Source: Paenibacillus zeirhizosphaerae (GTDB lineage: Bacteria; Bacillota; Bacilli; Paenibacillales; Paenibacillaceae). Taken from it: a stretch of 64,000 nt of DNA. The DNA is taken from positions 868,001-932,000 of the forward strand of contig NZ_JAPCKK010000016.1 in the NCBI RefSeq assembly GCF_030705605.1. The letters run 5' to 3'. The notes beneath the pieces were generated by a model. That model saw only the letters and a list, made by a program, of their open reading frames with translations, had not been told where the DNA came from and did not search any database. The position numbers and the translations under genes were made by a program. Positions 50,617 through 60,455 of the stretch are shown in pieces (positions within the stretch are counted from its first letter, which is position 1; each line of letters starts with the position of its first letter).

Positions 50617-50975
50617 ATCTTTTTCTCCACCCATTTGAACAACAGCTTCCTGTAAATAGGCCGTGTGAGCGGGAAGATCAAACTAAAGCCGATGATATCG
50701 GTGATAAAACCCGGAAGAACCAGCATACTGCCTCCGAGGAAAACACATAGTCCATCCAGCATTTTACTGCCTGGCATTTGCCCTTTGTTCATTTGGAGCT
50801 TGGCATCAGCAACGACCTTGCGTCCTTCAAACTGCAGCATGGCAAGTCCGATGATGGAGGTAAAAATAATCAATAATATCGTCTTTCCTGCACCAATTCG
50901 TTCACTTACCCACAGAAAACCATACAGCTCTACAACGGGAATTAATAATAATAAAAACCAGTAAGGCCTGCGCAT
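50583..50975 (-). CDS. fxsA: FxsA family membrane protein
   Basis: A 130-aa membrane protein; E. coli FxsA counteracts phage T7 exclusion by the F plasmid, and the Bacillus homologue is YtwI. Three or four hydrophobic segments lie at about 5-23, 26-46 and 74-100. Signature: EGRKVVADAKLQMNKGQMPG followed by LDGLCVFLGGSMLVLPGFIT. It starts 3 bases after the thioesterase stop, so they form one unit. Confidence 0.92.
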   Translation of the reverse strand: MRRPYWFLLLLIPVVELYGFLWVSERIGAGKTILLIIFTSIIGLAMLQFEGRKVVADAKLQMNKGQMPGSKMLDGLCVFLGGSMLVLPGFITDIIGFSLIFPLTRPIYRKLLFKWVEKKMKNGSITFRRF

Positions 50976-50978
50976 GCT

Positions 50979-51461
50979 TTACTCCTTTCTGTCCGCAACC
51001 AGACTCTGCAGCGATTGATACACTTCAGGAAGGGCTTTATCAAGTCTGGCCGGCTTCCAATCGCGGTTCAGCCACACATGATGCGTTGCACCGGTGACGA
51101 GTAGATCACCTTGAATCCGTGACATCTCCTGTTGATCGACAGCCACACATCTGATCTCATAAGCAAAACTCAGGCGCATTCTTGATAATTCAGTAAGTTG
51201 TGTATATACGGTCACCAAGTCATCATACTTGGCGGGTTTATGATACTTCAGGCTTACATCAATGACCGGCAGCAGCAGTCCCTGCTCCTCCATGCTCCGG
51301 TAAGTAAAGCCGGACTCGCGAATCATTTCGGTACGCCCAATCTCGAACCAATTCAAGTAATTGGCATGGTAAACAACACCCATCTGATCGCATTCCGGAT
51401 AACGCACGCGGAACTGAATGGCAGACCAACCATGCCCTTCTTCCTGCTTCTCTCTGATCAT
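50979..51461 (-). CDS. Acyl-CoA thioesterase, YbgC/4HBT family
   Basis: A 160-aa hot-dog-fold hydrolase of acyl-CoA thioesters. VRYPECDQMGVVYHANYLNW contains the catalytic aspartate and the helix of the 4HBT fold, followed by FEIGRTEMIRESG. GGAGAG is about 9 bases upstream of the ATG. It precedes fxsA with a 3-base gap. The acyl substrate is unknown. Upstream, 51462-51544 is short and featureless. Confidence 0.9.
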   Translation of the reverse strand: MIREKQEEGHGWSAIQFRVRYPECDQMGVVYHANYLNWFEIGRTEMIRESGFTYRSMEEQGLLLPVIDVSLKYHKPAKYDDLVTVYTQLTELSRMRLSFAYEIRCVAVDQQEMSRIQGDLLVTGATHHVWLNRDWKPARLDKALPEVYQSLQSLVADRKE

Positions 51462-51544
51462 GTAGTGCTTCTCTCCTGTCTTCTGAGCTCAGTCTTAAAA
51501 TAAAATGACCTTACTCCATTAAACCACATTTCAGGTTCAGGAAC

Positions 51545-51575
51545 AAAAAAAGGCCTGCCTCGAAAGGCGGCCTTA
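51545..51575 (-). terminator. Terminator of pstSCAB
   Basis: On the minus strand AAGGCCGCC-TTTCGA-GGCAGGCCTT followed by TTTTT, 4 bases after the pstB stop. Confidence 0.85.
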
Positions 51576-51579
51576 TCAT

Positions 51580-52347
51580 TTAGCCGAAACGGCCCATAAT
51601 ATATTCCTGGGTTAGCTCATTGGTCGGGTTAGTGAAAATATCTTTCGTATTACCATGCTCAATCAGATTACCTACATAAAAATAAGCAGTGTAATCAGAA
51701 ATACGAGCCGCCTGCTGCATGTTATGGGTAACGATGACAATACGCAGTTCTTTCTTAAGCTCGGTAATCAGCTCTTCAATCTTGCCCGTGGACACCGGGT
51801 CGAGCGCAGAGGCCGGTTCATCAAGCAGCAGAATACTCGGATTGACCGATAGCGCACGGGCTATGCACAGACGCTGCTGCTGCCCACCCGACAGAGCAAG
51901 CGCCGAACCATGCAGACGGTCCTTGACCTCATCCCACAAGGCTGCTTTGCGCAAGCTGGTTTCCACAATTTCATCAAGCTCCTTTTTCCTCTTGATGCCG
52001 CGGTATCTAGGTCCGAATGCAATATTGTTATAGATTGATTTATAGAACGGATTCGGCTTCTGCCAGACCATGCCGATCTGCTGACGGAGCTTGATCACGT
52101 CCGTATTCGGGTCGTTCAGGTCCTTGCCGTCCATCCAGATATGACCTGTCGCATGGGCTCCTGCAATTTCATCATTCATCCGGTTCAGCGAACGTAAAAA
52201 GGTCGATTTCCCGCATCCTGACGGACCAATCAGGGCCGTTACCGTTTCGGCTGGGAATTCCATGCTGATTTTTTTGACAGCTTCAAAGGCTCCATAATAT
52301 ATGCTTAAATCCTCGGTACTGAAAGGCTGGGCCATGTGTTGGTTCAT
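51580..52347 (-). CDS. pstB: Phosphate ABC transporter ATPase PstB (operon copy)
   Basis: A 255-aa ATPase. Walker [10 protein letters not shown] is about residue 38, the signature [15 protein letters not shown] about 151 and Walker [14 protein letters not shown] about 174. It ends the pstS-pstC-pstA-pstB order and starts 6 bases after pstA. A paralogue lies at 38478-39257; they differ in the Walker B segment (DEPAS against DEATS), suggesting long-standing divergence. Confidence 0.96.
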   Translation of the reverse strand: MNQHMAQPFSTEDLSIYYGAFEAVKKISMEFPAETVTALIGPSGCGKSTFLRSLNRMNDEIAGAHATGHIWMDGKDLNDPNTDVIKLRQQIGMVWQKPNPFYKSIYNNIAFGPRYRGIKRKKELDEIVETSLRKAALWDEVKDRLHGSALALSGGQQQRLCIARALSVNPSILLLDEPASALDPVSTGKIEELITELKKELRIVIVTHNMQQAARISDYTAYFYVGNLIEHGNTKDIFTNPTNELTQEYIMGRFG

Positions 52348-52353
52348 CTCCTT

Positions 52354-53253
52354 TTAATCCATACGCTTCGCAGCAGTCATCTTTTTGTATACCACTTTGC
52401 CAAGCCAACGGGCCGACAAATTGAATGCCAGCACAAGTAGAACCAGTACTGCTGACGCTCCGGCGGCAATTTCTGCGGAGTCAGGCGCAATACCTTCACT
52501 GTTCACCTTCCAGATATGCACGGCCAGCGTTTCAGCAGGCCGCATCGGATTGATCGGCGATCTCGGGCTGAGCGGATTCCAGTCCGTGAAATCAAGCGGA
52601 GGCGTAGTCATGCCTGCCGTGAACAGCAGGGCCGCAGCTTCGCCAAAAATACGACCGGCCGCCAGAATCGTACCGGTAATCAAGCTTGGCAGCGCAACCG
52701 GCAGCATAATGGAAGTGATGATTTTCCATTTGGACAAGCCCAAAGCCAGCCCTGCCTCTTTTTGCTCTCTTGGCACTGACCGGAATGCCTGCTCCGTCGT
52801 ACGCACCATAAGCGGCAGATTAAATACCGCCAAAGCGAGCGCACCCGACAATAAGGAGAAGCCGAAATTAAACGTGTTGACTATCAGCAGCAATCCAAAA
52901 AGACCGATGATGATCGACGGGAACGAAGACAGAACCTCTACGGTCAACCGGATGAAATCCGTAAGACGTCCCGGCTTGGCGTATTGCGCCATATAAATGC
53001 CCGCTCCCCATCCGAGGGGAATTGTAATGATCAGCGTCAACACCAGCAGAAATACGGAGTTGAACAACTGTGGACCGATACCGCCACCTACACGCAGCGT
53101 TTGCGGAGCACTTGTTAAAAAATCCCAAGAAATATGGCTGATGCCGCGGAACAATATAAAACCAATAAGACCAATTAAGACGGCGACAATCAACAGAGCA
53201 AAAAAACAAATGATAAGCGTAGCGGCTTTATCGATCGATTTAGCTTTCATCAT
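52354..53253 (-). CDS. pstA: Phosphate ABC transporter permease PstA
   Basis: A 299-aa permease with six membrane helices, partner of PstC. Conserved segments: GGIGPQLFNSVFLLVLTLII and the EAA-like loop REQKEAGLALGLSKWKIITS near residue 175, then TPPLDFTDWNPLSPRSPINP. The ATG abuts the PstC stop (53254). Length normal. Confidence 0.95.
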   Translation of the reverse strand: MMKAKSIDKAATLIICFFALLIVAVLIGLIGFILFRGISHISWDFLTSAPQTLRVGGGIGPQLFNSVFLLVLTLIITIPLGWGAGIYMAQYAKPGRLTDFIRLTVEVLSSFPSIIIGLFGLLLIVNTFNFGFSLLSGALALAVFNLPLMVRTTEQAFRSVPREQKEAGLALGLSKWKIITSIMLPVALPSLITGTILAAGRIFGEAAALLFTAGMTTPPLDFTDWNPLSPRSPINPMRPAETLAVHIWKVNSEGIAPDSAEIAAGASAVLVLLVLAFNLSARWLGKVVYKKMTAAKRMD

Positions 53254-54189
53254 TTAAATCCGGTTTCTCCTTTCAAGCAGCCTAACCAGCAGCACGAATA
53301 CGAATGTCATCAGCAGGAGAACGAGTGCCATGCTCCATAAAGCATCGTTTTGCAGCGAGCCCATCGCTGTATTGCCCATGCTGAGCGTAATCACACTGGT
53401 CAGCGTTGAGGCTGATTCCAGCAGGGACTGTGGAATGTGCGGAGCGTTACCGATAACCATTTGCACGGCAAGAGCTTCACCGAATGCTCTGGCCATGCCG
53501 AGGATGATACCTGTCATCAAGGCCGGTAGCGTAGTCGGAATAACCACCCGTGCAATCGTCTGCCAGCGGGTTGCACCAAGAGCAAAAGAAGACTCTCGAA
53601 GGCCCTTCGGCAGGGACGCCAGAGCATCCGCCATAATACTTGTAATCGTAGGAAGAATCATAAGCGACAAAACCAGACAGCCTGCGAGAATGCCGTTGCC
53701 TTGCCCGCCAAACACATTGCGCAGCAAAGGCACAAGCACAGTCAGCCCTACAAAACCGTAAACAACGGAAGGAATACCGGACAACAATTCAATCGCCGGC
53801 TGCAGAATCCGTTTACCGAACTTCGGCACGATCTCTGTCATGAATAAAGCCGCACACAGACCAAGTGGGCTGGCAATAAGGGCTGCAAGAATGGTAACCG
53901 CAAACGATCCCGTAATAAAGGGGAGCGCGCCGAATGAGGCCGGTCGACCGTCCGGACTCCATTTCGTACCAAAGAAGAACTCGCGCAGACTCACTCCATC
54001 AAACGCAAATGTAGCCACTCCCTTGGAAGCTACAAAATAGACGATAGAAATAATAACTGCAATCAAAAAAACGACACAAACCGACGTAAATATACGGCCG
54101 GTCCATTCTTCCCAGTAATGCTTTTCTCTCATCATGCCACGGGATTTTTTACTTTGCTCCATGTAAGTCTTCCCTTCAATAGGTTCCAT
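53254..54189 (-). CDS. pstC: Phosphate ABC transporter permease PstC
   Basis: A 311-aa permease with six membrane helices after a ~40-residue cytoplasmic N-terminus. Features: FFGTKWSPDGRPASFGALPF, the pore region ELLSGIPSVVYGFVGLTVLV, and the EAA loop LPKGLRESSFALGATRWQTI near residue 200. The start at 54189 has AAGGAG 8 bases before; the ATG at 54162 would also be in frame but has a weaker site. A hairpin separates it from pstS. Confidence 0.95.
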   Translation of the reverse strand: MEPIEGKTYMEQSKKSRGMMREKHYWEEWTGRIFTSVCVVFLIAVIISIVYFVASKGVATFAFDGVSLREFFFGTKWSPDGRPASFGALPFITGSFAVTILAALIASPLGLCAALFMTEIVPKFGKRILQPAIELLSGIPSVVYGFVGLTVLVPLLRNVFGGQGNGILAGCLVLSLMILPTITSIMADALASLPKGLRESSFALGATRWQTIARVVIPTTLPALMTGIILGMARAFGEALAVQMVIGNAPHIPQSLLESASTLTSVITLSMGNTAMGSLQNDALWSMALVLLLMTFVFVLLVRLLERRNRI

Positions 54190-54215
54190 CTTAAGCTCCT
54201 TTTAACCGAAGAATA

Positions 54216-54238
54216 GAGGCCGGACGCATGTCCGCCTC
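54216..54238 (-). terminator. Hairpin between pstS and pstC
   Basis: GAGGCGGAC-ATGC-GTCCGGCCTC on the minus strand is a strong stem with one bulged base but only a weak T tract. Such partial terminators after pstS let the binding protein be made in excess over the permeases. Confidence 0.55.
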
Positions 54239-54297
54239 TCTTCTTCGTGTGATGACTGATTGTTCGCCGTACATGTGTCCGGCTCATGAAGTGTTTA

Positions 54298-55233
54298 TTA
54301 TTTTTTCGTTACGTTACCGTCAACATCACGTGTAACTTGCATGCCGCCTACCGGGATGTAACCAAGATCCACAACGTCAGCTTGTTGAACCGTGTCGGAC
54401 AGAATGTAGTCCAGGAAAGCTTTTACATGAGGCTGTGGATCACCTTTAGTGTACATATGCTCGTAAGCCCACACCGGATAATCGCCTTTTTCAACGTTCT
54501 CGACATTAGCCTCAACACCGTCATATTTCAGAGAAGTAACGGTGTCATCCAGGTAAGACAGAGCCAGGTAACCGATAGCGCCAGGTGTTTCAGCAATCAG
54601 CTTTTTAACTGTACCGGAAGAATCCTGCTGGATGGAACCTGGAAGGTCTTCAGTTTTGGTACCCAGAGCGTATTTCTCGAAAGTAGCGCGTGTACCGGAG
54701 CTGCTAGGACGGTTAATGATCACGATCGCTTGATCCGCACCGCCAACTTCTTTCCAGTTTGTTACTTTGCCCGTGAAGATAGACACCAGTTGATCTTTTG
54801 TCAGATTATCCACACCCACTTGCGGGTTAGCAACAGCAGCCATGGCTACAACAGCAACCTGATGGTCAACCAACTCTTCTGCACCTGTTTCCAGCTTCTC
54901 TTGAGCAAATACATCGGAGTTACCGATATCCGCTTGTCCGCCGGACACTTGTGTCAGGCCTGTGCCGCTTCCGCCGCCTTGAACCTGAACGGAAATTTCT
55001 TTATATTGATCTTCAGCCATAAACTTCTGTGCTGCTTGCTCTACCAACGGTTGCAGTGCTGTCGATCCAACAGCCAGGACGTTACCACTCAGAGCCGGTG
55101 TTTCTGCAGCCTGACCCTCATTGGTTGTTCCTCCTGTCTCACCGCCCTGTGCAGCATTTTTGCCTGAACCACATGCGGCAAGCAGGAACACCAGAGTAAG
55201 TGTCATCAGAACGAACGGCCATTTTTTTAACAT
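54298..55233 (-). CDS. pstS: Phosphate-binding lipoprotein PstS
   Basis: A 311-aa surface lipoprotein that captures phosphate. I chose ATG at 55231-55233 (MLKKWPFVLMTLTL, site GGGGAGGA) over a longer frame without a ribosome site. The lipobox FLLAACGSG is at the N-terminus. Phosphate-binding motifs GSTALQPL, GGGSGTGLTQV, SGTRATFEKY and GAIGYLALSYLDD fit the PstS family. It is first in pstSCAB, with a divergent LysR gene. Confidence 0.95.
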   Translation of the reverse strand: MLKKWPFVLMTLTLVFLLAACGSGKNAAQGGETGGTTNEGQAAETPALSGNVLAVGSTALQPLVEQAAQKFMAEDQYKEISVQVQGGGSGTGLTQVSGGQADIGNSDVFAQEKLETGAEELVDHQVAVVAMAAVANPQVGVDNLTKDQLVSIFTGKVTNWKEVGGADQAIVIINRPSSSGTRATFEKYALGTKTEDLPGSIQQDSSGTVKKLIAETPGAIGYLALSYLDDTVTSLKYDGVEANVENVEKGDYPVWAYEHMYTKGDPQPHVKAFLDYILSDTVQQADVVDLGYIPVGGMQVTRDVDGNVTKK

Positions 55234-55311
55234 GATAAATTGTCCTCCCCTTATTAGTGACGGTTTGTTTTTATTTTGTCCATCAGCTACTTTTTTATTG
55301 TAGGTTTTGAA

Positions 55312-55339
55312 TGTTAGGTCAAAATCATACTTTTGTAAA
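55312..55339 (-). promoter_or_regulatory. Candidate PhoP boxes upstream of pstS
   Basis: On the minus strand TTTACA and CTAACA lie about 22 bases apart in phase with an intervening weak hexamer, the spacing of PhoP direct repeats (TT-A-CA, 11-bp period). The region 55234-55414 also has TATAAT at 55379-55384 for the plus-strand LysR gene. The box call is weak. Confidence 0.3.
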
Positions 55340-55414
55340 AACAATATAAAAAAACAATAGATTTTATCGAATTTTGTATATAATAAATCTATACTGGTTT
55401 AGGCGGGGATAACT

Positions 55415-56317
55415 TTGAAATTGTTGAAATATCAGATCCTGGTTCTTATAGACAAATATCATAAAGTGACTGAAGTCGCACAAGCATTGAACATGAAACA
55501 GCCCACAATTTCATTCCATATGAAGAGTATGGAGAAGGAAATGCAAACACCGCTTTTTCATTCTGCCAGAGGGCGCATCCTGCTCACCGAAGCCGGGAGA
55601 AAGCTGCTTCCTTATGCGCGGCAGATCCTCTCTCTAGAGTCTGCGGCCATGCAGGCATTGGCTGATCATATCCAACTGACGGGGAATAGGATCCGGATCG
55701 CTGCTGAGATCATTCCGGGCAGTTATATAGTTCCCGGCCTGGTGACGGAATATACCAAAATCAATCCGAAGACCTATATTTCACTTGAGATTCATCCCGC
55801 GGATACCATCAAACAGCTCCTCCAGGAGGAAGAGATCGATTTTGCTTTTGTCCATGATCCGCTCCTGTCCGATTCGATATCCTGTCATCCTGTATTCCGG
55901 GATCACATAGGAATCATGACTTCTACAGCGCACACATTCAGTACGGGAGCACAGCCCACAAAGGAAGAACTACTGCATGAGGCTTTCGCCATAGCGTCAT
56001 CCCCATCATTCCTGCACAGCTATGTAAAGACATGGTTTGAACGGAGTAGCGTAGCGATGACTTCCGTAAATATCGTATTGGAGACCGCTTCCCTTGAAGC
56101 GCTCAAGCATGCAGTATCAGCCGGGAGCATGATCGCTTTCTTCCCTCAAAACGGCATCCGAGAGCAGGAACATGGACTATTGTGGCATGATCTTCCCGGA
56201 ACCCGGCCGACTTCTTATGAAATTTATATGATGCACGCCAACCACCCGCTGTCCGTCACTGTAGAGGCATTCAAGAACTTCATTCTCAACCAAACCGAAC
56301 AAACACTGCGGATGTAA
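55415..56317 (+). CDS. LysR-family regulator (CysL/YwfK type)
   Basis: A 300-aa regulator. The N-terminal winged helix is KVTEVAQALNMKQPTISFHM (about 16-35) and the rest is a periplasmic-binding-like effector domain (IRIAAEIIPGSYIVPGLVTE). TTG start at 55415-55417, with AGGCGGGGAT before it. The CBS-like effector and divergence from pstS do not identify the ligand; anion or cysteine-type regulators of this group exist. Confidence 0.87.
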   Translation: MKLLKYQILVLIDKYHKVTEVAQALNMKQPTISFHMKSMEKEMQTPLFHSARGRILLTEAGRKLLPYARQILSLESAAMQALADHIQLTGNRIRIAAEIIPGSYIVPGLVTEYTKINPKTYISLEIHPADTIKQLLQEEEIDFAFVHDPLLSDSISCHPVFRDHIGIMTSTAHTFSTGAQPTKEELLHEAFAIASSPSFLHSYVKTWFERSSVAMTSVNIVLETASLEALKHAVSAGSMIAFFPQNGIREQEHGLLWHDLPGTRPTSYEIYMMHANHPLSVTVEAFKNFILNQTEQTLRM

Positions 56318-56349
56318 AGTTTTTGGGATTAAGCGACATAAAAATAACC

Positions 56350-56372
56350 GCCTCGAAAAGGCGGTCAGTTTA
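56350..56372 (+). terminator. Terminator of the LysR gene
   Basis: AACCGCCTCGAAAAGGCGGTC (CCGCCT-CGAAA-AGGCGG) then AGTTTA, 33 bases after the LysR stop. The T tract is short, so moderate confidence. Confidence 0.6.
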
Positions 56373-56454
56373 CTGAAGGAGTAGCCCTGTTCTGATCCGA
56401 TGTGCCAAGCCATCGCCTCCCTCTTTTCAGCCTGGTTAATAGAACATCACCTAT

Positions 56455-56502
56455 AAAAAAAGCTGCTCCCCACTCAGAATAAAATTCTGCAGCGGGAACA
56501 GC
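56455..56502 (-). terminator. Terminator of pyk
   Basis: On the minus strand GCTGTTCCC...GGGGAGCAGC followed by TTTTTTT. It ends the pyk transcript. Confidence 0.85.
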
Positions 56503-56518
56503 CTGTATTACAAATCGC

Positions 56519-57934
56519 TTATACCTGAGTCACTTTAATCAGGTTCGTGGAACCGGAACGTCCAAGCGGAACGCCTGCCGTGATCACAACAAGGTCTCCC
56601 TCTTTGACAAGACCACTCTTGACTCCGCCTTCTATAGCGTTGTTAAAGAGATCATCCGTTGAATCTACAGATCTTCCCTTGACGGACACAACACCCCAGA
56701 TCAGTGCCAAGCGGCGGAGTGTATGCTCATCAGTTGTTACCGCAACAATCGGAGCCTGCGGACGGTATTTCGAGATCATACGTGCCGTAGTGCCCGACTC
56801 AGTGGATGTGATAATCGCTTTCGCATGCAGATCAAGCGCCGAGATGGAAACCGATTGGCTGATCGCTTCCGTAATACTAACTTGCTGTGCTGTTCTTTGT
56901 TTCTGGAACAACTCACGGTAGTTCAAAGCGGATTCCGCTTTCTCGGCGATGCGGGACATCGTCAGCACCGACTCTACCGGATATTTACCAGCAGCCGTTT
57001 CACCGGAGAGCATAATGGCATCTGTACCGTCAAAGATTGCGTTGGCGACGTCACTTGCTTCCGCACGGGTAGGACGCGGGTTACGCTGCATGGAGTCCAG
57101 CATCTGTGTCGCAGTAATGACCGGCTTACCGGCAATATTACATTTCTCAATCATGAGCTTTTGTACAATGGGTACTTCCTCTGCGGGAATTTCAACCCCG
57201 AGGTCACCACGGGCTACCATCAGTCCGTCAGATACTTCCAAAATTTCGTCCAGGTTGTCTACACCCTGCTGGTTCTCGATTTTGGAAATGATCTGGATAT
57301 GGCTCGCATTGTGCTTTTTAAGCAGTTCACGGATTTCCAATACGTCGCTTGCTTTACGTACGAAAGAAGCAGCGATGAAATCGACACCCTGTTCGATACC
57401 GAACACAATATCCGCTGCATCCTTTTCCGTAATACCAGGCAGGGAAATATGAACCCCAGGCACGTTGACGCCCTTCTTGCTTTTGATTGTACCACCGTTG
57501 ACGATACGGCATTTAATTTCGGTACCTGCAACCTCAACAACAGTGAGACCGATCAGACCGTCGTCGATCAGAATCGTGGAGCCAGGAGACACATCGGAAG
57601 GCAGGTCACGGTACGTGATGGAAATACGTTCCTTCGCACCGAGAATTTCTTCCGTGGTTAGAGTGATGTACTCGTCCTGAACCAGTTCGATCGGCTCAAC
57701 TTCAAGCTTTCCGGTCCGGATTTCCGGCCCCTTCGTATCGAGCAGCACAGCAACATTTTTGTTCAGTTCCTGGCTAGCCTGGCGGATATTCTTAATACGG
57801 TTGCCATGCTCCTCGAAATCACCGTGGGAGAAGTTCAGACGGGCTACATTCATGCCGGCCATAATCAGTTTCTTCACATTTTCCAAAGACTCACTGGAAG
57901 GACCGATGGTACATACAATCTTCGTTTTGCGCAT
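56519..57934 (-). CDS. pyk: Pyruvate kinase
   Basis: Glycolytic enzyme converting PEP and ADP to pyruvate and ATP. Start [20 protein letters not shown]; active site [64 protein letters not shown]; and [24 protein letters not shown] segment. 471 aa, the E. coli-like length; it lacks the ~110-residue PEP-utiliser-like C-terminal extension that many Bacillus and Geobacillus Pyk proteins carry. Downstream region has a terminator. No pfkA lies between it and accA. Confidence 0.96.
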   Translation of the reverse strand: MRKTKIVCTIGPSSESLENVKKLIMAGMNVARLNFSHGDFEEHGNRIKNIRQASQELNKNVAVLLDTKGPEIRTGKLEVEPIELVQDEYITLTTEEILGAKERISITYRDLPSDVSPGSTILIDDGLIGLTVVEVAGTEIKCRIVNGGTIKSKKGVNVPGVHISLPGITEKDAADIVFGIEQGVDFIAASFVRKASDVLEIRELLKKHNASHIQIISKIENQQGVDNLDEILEVSDGLMVARGDLGVEIPAEEVPIVQKLMIEKCNIAGKPVITATQMLDSMQRNPRPTRAEASDVANAIFDGTDAIMLSGETAAGKYPVESVLTMSRIAEKAESALNYRELFQKQRTAQQVSITEAISQSVSISALDLHAKAIITSTESGTTARMISKYRPQAPIVAVTTDEHTLRRLALIWGVVSVKGRSVDSTDDLFNNAIEGGVKSGLVKEGDLVVITAGVPLGRSGSTNLIKVTQV

Positions 57935-58045
57935 TTAGGTTTTCCTCCGTTTTCACAAGGTCTGTCTATATCTTTTTCCAACAATTAAATCTACTATAAT
58001 TTTGTCTATTTGTATAGGAACTTCGTCATATTTATTGTTTCCCCG

Positions 58046-59038
58046 TTATCCCTCATCCAAAACCGTACTAGGCGTCTGGTCCTGCGCATACGTAAACTCG
58101 CCGATTTTGCGGAACTTACGGTAGCGGTCTTCCCGCAGTTCTTCAGGGTTCATAGCAGACAGCTCCTTCAAATGCACTGCCAACGAAGAGTGGATGGCCT
58201 TCGCAGTCTTCTCATAGTCCTTATGGGCGCCGCCCCTTGGCTCTGGAATAATATCTTCGATGACTTCCATGTCCAGTAAATCATGTGCGGTGATCTTCAT
58301 CGCTTCGGCCGCCTGATCCGCTTTGGACGCGTCCTTCCACAAAATAGAGGCCGCACCGTTAGGAGAAATCGCAGAGTAAATCGCGTGCTCTAACATCAGA
58401 ACCCGGTTGCCGACAGCCATTGCCAGCGCACCGCCGCTCCCACCCTCACCGATGACCACACAAATAACAGGCACCGAAAGCTTCGCCATTTCCCGCAGGT
58501 TGCGGGCGATCGCTTCCGATTGACCTCTCTCCTCTGCCGTATTTCCCGGGTAAGCCCCTTTGGTATCGATAAACGTAATAATCGGCCGGCGGAACTTGTC
58601 CGCCTGCTGCATCAGACGCAGTGCTTTCCGGAATCCTTCCGGATGCGGACTGCCGAAAAAGCGTGCGATATTGTCCTTCGTATCCTTACCCCGCTGCTGT
58701 CCAATGACGGTGACCGGCGTCCCGTTCAGACGGGCCAGCCCCCCTACCACCGCCAAATCGTCGCCGAAGAGGCGGTCGCCGTGCAGTTCGATGAAGTCCG
58801 TAAACACCAGCTCGATCAGATCAAGCGAAGTCGGCCGCTGTTGGTGACGGGCAAGGTGCATTTTCTGTGCTGCGGTAATGCTGCTGTAAATCTCATCCTC
58901 CATCTTGCGGTACCGTTCTTCAAGGCGGCCGATTTCTTCAGTGAAATCTATCCCTTTCTCCTGACCGAACTGCTGCAGCTCCTCAATCTTTTGCCGCATC
59001 TCCACAAGAGGTTTTTCGTAAGGCAATTCTCCTGCCAA
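58046..59038 (-). CDS. accA: Acetyl-CoA carboxylase carboxyltransferase alpha
   Basis: Alpha half of the carboxyltransferase, which makes malonyl-CoA for fatty-acid synthesis with AccD, AccB and AccC. 330 aa. Motifs: [20 protein letters not shown] (N-terminal helix), [40 protein letters not shown] and [16 protein letters not shown], the oxyanion/CoA signatures. The start is TTG at 59036-59038 (AGGGG upstream), 1 base after the accD stop. Confidence 0.96.
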   Translation of the reverse strand: MAGELPYEKPLVEMRQKIEELQQFGQEKGIDFTEEIGRLEERYRKMEDEIYSSITAAQKMHLARHQQRPTSLDLIELVFTDFIELHGDRLFGDDLAVVGGLARLNGTPVTVIGQQRGKDTKDNIARFFGSPHPEGFRKALRLMQQADKFRRPIITFIDTKGAYPGNTAEERGQSEAIARNLREMAKLSVPVICVVIGEGGSGGALAMAVGNRVLMLEHAIYSAISPNGAASILWKDASKADQAAEAMKITAHDLLDMEVIEDIIPEPRGGAHKDYEKTAKAIHSSLAVHLKELSAMNPEELREDRYRKFRKIGEFTYAQDQTPSTVLDEG

Positions 59039-59039
59039 T

Positions 59040-59933
59040 CTAGTTCGCCCCTTTCGTGCTGTGAAGTTCTAGCAGCTTGGCAAGTGTAGCGCGCATGTCC
59101 TTGCGGTGCACCACCATATCGAGCTGACCGTGCTGCAGATTAAACTCAGACGTCTGAAAATCATCAGGCAGCTTCTGGCGAATCGTCTGCTCGATGACAA
59201 TCCGTCCCGCAAAGCCAAAAACCGCACCCGGCTCCGCAATGTTAATATCTCCCAGCGTAGCGAAGCTGGCCGATACACCGCCGGTTGTCGGATCTGTGAC
59301 CACAGAAATGTAAAGTCCACCCTGCTCGTCCAGCCGCGCGAGAGCCGCGCTTGTCTTGGCCATTTGCATCAGGCTCAGAATGCTCTCCTGCATTCGTGCG
59401 CCGCCGGAGGTCGAAAAAATAATGATTGGCAGTTGATGTTCGATGGCATATTCAATAGCACGGGTAATCTTCTCGCCTACTACCGAGCCCATGCTGCCTG
59501 TGAAAAAGTCAAAGCTCATGACTGCGGCGACCACAGGCTGCCCGCCTATTGTCCCGCGTCCCGTAACTACAGCCTCGCGCAATCCCGATTTCAGGGTCTG
59601 CTGTTCAAGCTTGGTGCTGTACCCCGGGAATCCCAGCGGATCGACCGAGATCATGTCCGCATCAAACTCGGTAAAATCTTCCTCATCCAATATCATTTGA
59701 ATCCGTTCCGGCGCATTCAGGCGCATATGGTAACCACAATTCGGACATACTTTCAGATTCTTCTCCAATTCTTTGCTGTATTGGATTGTTCCGCATTTCC
59801 CGCATTTGGTCATCAAGCCTTCAGGAATTTCCCTTTTAGGCCGTTCCTGCGTCTCCGGGCTGTCGTTTCGAAGGGTTCTGTCAGACGGGATGGTCGCGTA
59901 TTTCCTTTTCTTCTGAAATAAATCTTTAAACAC
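59040..59933 (-). CDS. accD: Acetyl-CoA carboxylase carboxyltransferase beta
   Basis: Beta half, 297 aa. I place the start at GTG 59931-59933, giving [19 protein letters not shown], with GAGAGGTG 7 bases before; a longer frame overlaps the preceding small gene. A zinc ribbon has CGKCG and CPNCG near residues 34-57. The carboxyltransferase core contains [20 protein letters not shown] and [20 protein letters not shown]. It forms a 1-base-spaced pair with accA. Confidence 0.96.
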   Translation of the reverse strand: MFKDLFQKKRKYATIPSDRTLRNDSPETQERPKREIPEGLMTKCGKCGTIQYSKELEKNLKVCPNCGYHMRLNAPERIQMILDEEDFTEFDADMISVDPLGFPGYSTKLEQQTLKSGLREAVVTGRGTIGGQPVVAAVMSFDFFTGSMGSVVGEKITRAIEYAIEHQLPIIIFSTSGGARMQESILSLMQMAKTSAALARLDEQGGLYISVVTDPTTGGVSASFATLGDINIAEPGAVFGFAGRIVIEQTIRQKLPDDFQTSEFNLQHGQLDMVVHRKDMRATLAKLLELHSTKGAN

Positions 59934-60087
59934 AACTACACCTCTCCAGCCGTTAATTTGTCGGCCGCAACCGATAAAGGTCCTCGTGTCGCCATGCGGC
60001 ACCTGAATACGATATAACATCAGCCGCCGACGCCCGCAGGCGTCACCGTTGTCTGCACTCTTATCATGCTTACTGCCCGTTTCGGAC

Positions 60088-60276
60088 TCAGCGGTGCAAA
60101 ATGGAATTAAGCACTTCCTGAACTTCTTCGACTTCTCCGGAAGGGACGAGTATCTCAAACTGCTGCTTGGAAGCGCTAATCGCACGCGTCTTCACTAGAA
60201 AACCTTCCTCAGACAGTTTAAGCTTGATCCTCTCAGCCAGCTTGGCCGTAGGCGCAATATAGATCACCGTCCACAC
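60088..60276 (-). CDS. Small conserved protein between pgpA and accD
   Basis: A 62-aa protein, [20 protein letters not shown] then [20 protein letters not shown] and [16 protein letters not shown]. The pattern of alternate strands and helices (beta-alpha-beta-beta-alpha) resembles ACT-like or DUF2007-type signalling folds. I do not know its role. It has a GAGGTGTGGAC-like site. It lies between pgpA and accD on the same strand and is not in any shadow of accD once the GTG start there is used. Confidence 0.7.
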   Translation of the reverse strand: MWTVIYIAPTAKLAERIKLKLSEEGFLVKTRAISASKQQFEILVPSGEVEEVQEVLNSILHR

Positions 60277-60354
60277 CTCTTAACCCCCCAAGGTTCATGT
60301 TCTGAGTCCGTATAATGAAACAATGATACCATACCTTTCTTTTTTCCCGCAAGA

Positions 60355-60381
60355 AAGACCCTCCTGATTAAGGGAGGGGCT
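60355..60381 (-). terminator. Hairpin downstream of pgpA
   Basis: On the minus strand CCCTCC-CTTAATCA-GGAGGG followed by TCTTTCTTG. Weak T tract, but about 75 bases after the pgpA stop. It probably ends the dnaE-pgpA transcript. Confidence 0.5.
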
Positions 60382-60455
60382 CCAAAGCTGAAAAACATAG
60401 GCAGCCCAAGCTACGGGCACGTTCCTACGCCATAATATAAAATTTTAATTTAAAT

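Noticed and set aside
59934-60185. Long 5' extension of accD
   Set aside because: It overlaps the 62-aa gene and lacks homology; the GTG at 59933 has GAGAGGTG and yields the usual AccD N-terminus.
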